Of a DNA stretch of 64,000 nt, positions 62,950 through 64,000 are shown one piece after another. The translations under genes were made by a program, and so were the position numbers. Every line of letters starts with the position of its first letter. The first letter of the stretch is position 1. The stretch lies in contig NZ_CP104382.1 in NCBI RefSeq assembly GCF_030582395.1, forward strand, positions 248,001 through 312,000, given 5' to 3'. The notes beneath the pieces are model-generated. The model worked only from the letters and a program-made list of their open reading frames with translations. It was not told where the DNA came from and searched no databases. This DNA is from Ralstonia pickettii. GTDB taxonomy: Bacteria > Pseudomonadota > Gammaproteobacteria > Burkholderiales > Burkholderiaceae.

Positions 62950-64000
62950 ATGACGCAGCAATCGCTCACCACGGCCCCTGCCTGGAAGCTCGACACGGTA
63001 GCCGTCCACGGCGGCTACAGCGCCGACCCCACCACGCGCGCGGTGGCCGTGCCGATCTATCAGACCGTTGCGTTCGCGTTTGACGACACGCAGCACGGCG
63101 CCGATCTGTTCGACCTGAAGGTGCCGGGCAACATCTACTCCCGCATCATGAACCCGACCAACGATGTGCTGGAGAAGCGCATCGCTGCGCTTGAAGGCGG
63201 CATCGGGGCGCTTGCGCTGGCGTCGGGACAGGCGGCCGTCACATATGCCATCCAGACCATTGCGGAGGCGGGCGACAACATTGTCTCGGCCAGCACGCTG
63301 TACGGCGGCACCTATAACCTGTTCGCGCACACGCTGCCGCTGTCGGGCATCACCACGCGGTTTGCCGATCCGCGCGACCCGGCAGCGTTCGAGGCGCTGA
63401 TCGACGACCGCACCAAGGCGATCTTTGCCGAGACCGTCGGCAACCCGCTGGGCAACATCACCGACATTGCGGCGCTGGCCGAGATCGCGCACCGCCACGG
63501 CGTGCCGCTCATCGTCGACAACACCGTTCCCACACCGTACTTGACGCGGCCCTTCGAGCACGGCGCCGACATCGTCGTGCATTCGCTGACGAAGTACCTG
63601 GGCGGTCACGGCACAAGCCTGGGCGGTGCGATCGTCGATTCGGGCAAGTTTCCGTGGGCCAAGCACAAGGCGCGCTTCAAGCGGCTGAACGAGCCGGACG
63701 TCAGCTACCACGGTGTCGTCTATACGGAAGCACTGGGTGACGCGGCGTATATCGGCCGCGCGCGCGTGGTGCCGCTGCGCAATACCGGCGCGGCGCTGTC
63801 GCCGTTCAACGCGTTCCTGATCCTGCAGGGCATCGAAACGCTGGGCCTGCGTATCGACCGCATCACGCAGAACGCCACGCAGATCGCCCGGCATCTGCGC
63901 GGCCACGCCAAGGTGGAGTGGGTCAACCATGCCAGCCTGGACGATCACCCCGATCACGCACTCGTGCGCAAGTACCTCTCGGGCAAGGCGCCAGGGCTGC
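62950..64000 (+). CDS. O-acetylhomoserine sulfhydrylase (MetY-like), 3' end beyond window
   Basis: The frame is open from the ATG at 62950 to the window edge, giving 350 residues of the usual roughly 430. It is a PLP enzyme of the Cys/Met metabolism family: AVHGGYSADPTTRAVAVPIY, YSRIMNPTNDVLEKRIAALE, ALASGQAAVTYAI, DNTVPTPYLTRPFEHGADI, and the PLP lysine in HSLTKYLGGHG. It makes homocysteine from O-acetylhomoserine and sulfide. GGAG lies eight bases before the start. It is unrelated to the operon upstream. Confidence 0.93.
   Translation, partial: MTQQSLTTAPAWKLDTVAVHGGYSADPTTRAVAVPIYQTVAFAFDDTQHGADLFDLKVPGNIYSRIMNPTNDVLEKRIAALEGGIGALALASGQAAVTYAIQTIAEAGDNIVSASTLYGGTYNLFAHTLPLSGITTRFADPRDPAAFEALIDDRTKAIFAETVGNPLGNITDIAALAEIAHRHGVPLIVDNTVPTPYLTRPFEHGADIVVHSLTKYLGGHGTSLGGAIVDSGKFPWAKHKARFKRLNEPDVSYHGVVYTEALGDAAYIGRARVVPLRNTGAALSPFNAFLILQGIETLGLRIDRITQNATQIARHLRGHAKVEWVNHASLDDHPDHALVRKYLSGKAPGL

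Overview
The window reads as a stretch of a Ralstonia genome of the R. pickettii group (high-GC Betaproteobacteria, Burkholderiales). The main reason is a chromosomal class D beta-lactamase of the OXA-60 type with its divergent RP3-like regulator. The paired cyanophycin synthetases with their associated ABC/DUF1854 genes and the many aromatic and CoA catabolic operons fit that group. No rRNA, tRNA, CRISPR array, phage or insertion sequence was seen.

Layout. 0-5.9 kb: a partial MarR regulator, the RP3-like gene, OXA-60-like bla, a fimbrial-like secreted protein, and an alpha/beta hydrolase-NTF2 fusion divergent from a LysR gene. 6.2-8.2 kb: a consensus LexA box drives a three-gene operon of two small paralogous unknown proteins and a SRAP (HMCES/YedK-type) protein; beside it an orphan plus-strand terminator hints at a small RNA. 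8.2-10.3 kb: a PAS(LOV-like)-PAS-GGDEF protein and an EAL protein. 10.8-13.8 kb: periplasmic glucan protein OpgD and a serine hydrolase. 13.8-22.2 kb: the cyanophycin locus, with an ABC exporter-like protein and DUF1854 protein on one side and two cyanophycin synthetases on the other. 22.2-22.8 kb: two copies of a dispersed intergenic repeat facing each other.

23.9-36.7 kb is a catabolic island: a seven-gene minus-strand operon (two amidohydrolases, UbiD, UbiX, a CobW-type metallochaperone, an NCS2 purine-type permease, an AtzB-like deaminase), a LysR gene, a divergent two-subunit molybdenum hydroxylase and a second LysR gene. I infer degradation of an N-heteroaromatic acid, possibly pterin- or purine-like. 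36.6-45.2 kb is a complete distal valine pathway (isobutyryl-CoA to propionyl-CoA) with an AraC regulator, followed by a strong terminator in a structured intergenic region.

45.5-48.8 kb: a phospholipase D-like protein and an acyl-CoA ligase. 49.2-53.9 kb: a three-component membrane-linked molybdenum dehydrogenase with a triheme cytochrome c. 54-55.4 kb: a fluoride riboswitch upstream of a CLC-F type fluoride exporter. 55.5-62.7 kb: an IclR gene divergent from an operon with an RraA-type aldolase, 2-hydroxyacid dehydrogenase, SMP-30 lactonase, two MFS carriers and a Tat-exported amidohydrolase. Two identical-half palindromes lie in the divergent promoter, and a sugar-acid or lactone substrate is inferred. 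The window ends inside an O-acetylhomoserine sulfhydrylase gene.

All calls come from reading motifs and context by eye; no database search was run.
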